From positions 1 through 14,542 of the forward strand of contig JASFTV010000053.1 of NCBI GenBank assembly GCA_050050615.1: DNA of 14,542 nucleotides, in the 5' to 3' direction. The notes under the pieces were generated by a model that saw only the letters and a program-made list of their open reading frames with translations, made no database searches and was not told where the DNA came from. This document shows positions 13,576 through 14,542 of this stretch, piece after piece; position 1 is the first letter of the stretch, and each line of letters starts with the position of its first letter. This stretch comes from JASFTV01 sp050050615. Lineage in GTDB: Bacteria > Desulfobacterota > DSM-4660 > Desulfatiglandales > HGW-15. Made by a program: the position numbers and the translations under genes.

Positions 13576-14542
13576 ATGAGAAAGATTGTATTGCTTGTAT
13601 TTGTAGTCGCCATTGCTATGATTTTTGCTCTCGGTTCCACAGCTTTAGCTGGACCGAAGTTTAAATGGAAGATGGGGAGCACCTGGACACCCGCGATAAA
13701 CCTTTACGTGGGCGACCAGGAGATGATCAAGTATGTGGCGGAGATGACCGATGGGGACTTTCAGATAAAATGGTTTCCTTCTGGTTCACTCATGGGGGCC
13801 TTTGAATACTTTGACGCCTGTAGCAAGGGGGTTGTTGAGATGGCCGGTGATTGGCCCAGTTACTGGGTGAGCAAAGACCCGGCCTTTGACTTTCTGGGTT
13901 CTTTCCCCTTTGGGTTTACCAATATGGATTACATTATCTGGATGTATGATTTTGGCGGCCTGGAACTGATACAGGAGCTTTATGGGAAATATGGGATGAC
14001 CTATTTTTCTCTGGGATCCACGCCGTCGGAATCCGGTTTTCGCACCACTGAGAAGACCGGGCCCATTACGACCCTTGCGGACTATAAGGGGAAGAAATTG
14101 AGGACCCCTTCACGGGCGACCATCTGGATTCTACAACAGATTGGTGCCGCACCGGTCAAGCTTCCTGGCGGCGAGATCTATCTGGCTGTGGAGAGAGGAA
14201 CGCTAGACGGTGCTGAGTTCAGCAGCCCCGGCATCGATTGGGAGATGGGCTTTGCCGAGATCACCAAGTACTGGAGCGTTCCCTGCTGGTTTCAGCCCGC
14301 ATCACAGATCGGCACCATGGTGAATCTCAAGGCCTACAATTCTTTGCCGAAGAACTACCAGGCCATGCTGAGGTACGCATGCCAGGCAGCCGCTTTAAAG
14401 GCGACCGCTTTCTATGAGGGAGAGTCCGGAAGATCTATAGAAAGGTTTGTTCAGAAAGGGACAAAAATCGTCAAATTGGATGATGAAAGTTTGCGGAAGT
14501 TAGAGGACTATGCGGGTCAGTATGCCATCATGCAGGCCAAGG
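13576..14542 (+). CDS. dctP: TRAP transporter solute-binding protein (DctP family), 3' end outside window
   Basis: The first 322 residues of a periplasmic receptor that captures an organic acid for a sodium-driven TRAP transporter. Residues 1-25 form a signal peptide: 'MRK', a hydrophobic core, then 'STALA' before the likely cleavage at G26. Family features follow: 'PSGSLMGAFEYFDACSKG' (68-85), the ligand-carboxylate arginine probably R177 in 'KKLRTPS', and 'GGEIYLAVERGTLDGAEF' (198-215). The last block and 'YWSVPCWFQP' recall the TakP subgroup that binds 2-oxo acids, so the ligand may be a small keto- or hydroxy-acid. GGAGGA at 13565-13570 fixes the ATG. The frame is open to the window end, lacking only a short C-terminus. 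The membrane subunits presumably lie downstream. Confidence 0.92.
   Translation, partial: MRKIVLLVFVVAIAMIFALGSTALAGPKFKWKMGSTWTPAINLYVGDQEMIKYVAEMTDGDFQIKWFPSGSLMGAFEYFDACSKGVVEMAGDWPSYWVSKDPAFDFLGSFPFGFTNMDYIIWMYDFGGLELIQELYGKYGMTYFSLGSTPSESGFRTTEKTGPITTLADYKGKKLRTPSRATIWILQQIGAAPVKLPGGEIYLAVERGTLDGAEFSSPGIDWEMGFAEITKYWSVPCWFQPASQIGTMVNLKAYNSLPKNYQAMLRYACQAAALKATAFYEGESGRSIERFVQKGTKIVKLDDESLRKLEDYAGQYAIMQAK

Overview
The window looks like chromosomal DNA of a deltaproteobacterium-type organism (Desulfobacterota: sulfate reducer or syntroph). This is an inference from gene content: a sigma-54 enhancer-binding regulator, a TRAP-type solute receptor, a ketone-body/short-chain acyl-CoA gene set, a small conserved protein I associate with sulfate reducers, and an interspersed palindromic repeat of a kind often seen in these genomes. 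There are no rRNA or tRNA genes, CRISPR arrays, transposases or phage genes.

Left part (1-5120). The window opens in the last 36 codons of a probable thioredoxin/TPR-type protein, followed by about 400 bases of non-coding DNA carrying a nested palindromic repeat (319-428). Then come a cytoplasmic family GH15 glucoamylase-like hydrolase and, 4 bases behind it, an SbcD/Mre11-like metallophosphoesterase whose usual SbcC-type partner is missing. After a 486-base gap with a perfect 9-bp-arm palindrome comes a small conserved protein of unknown function. A convergent flavodoxin-fold NAD(P)H:FMN oxidoreductase lies beyond it.

Central part (5121-11721). A sigma-54-type -24/-12 promoter precedes acetoacetyl-CoA synthetase. 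Further on are a MaoC/PhaJ-type (R)-enoyl-CoA hydratase and a fused acetate/3-ketoacid CoA-transferase with an extra C-terminal domain. Facing them is a PAS-AAA+-Fis sigma-54 activator.

Right part (11722-14542). Downstream of a second -24/-12 element lies a D-3-hydroxybutyrate dehydrogenase with every substrate-binding residue I could compare. After a 607-base gap with notable structure comes a TRAP transporter solute-binding protein, cut by the window end.

How they work together (inference): the right two thirds reads as a module for uptake and activation of C4 acids. The TRAP receptor captures an organic acid. The dehydrogenase interconverts 3-hydroxybutyrate and acetoacetate. Acetoacetate is activated either with ATP (synthetase) or by CoA exchange (transferase). 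The hydratase links crotonyl-CoA with (R)-3-hydroxybutyryl-CoA. The regulator probably switches on the synthetase and dehydrogenase through sigma-54. The octamer TATACATG, which I found only in the two intergenic regions with the sigma-54 elements, is a candidate operator.
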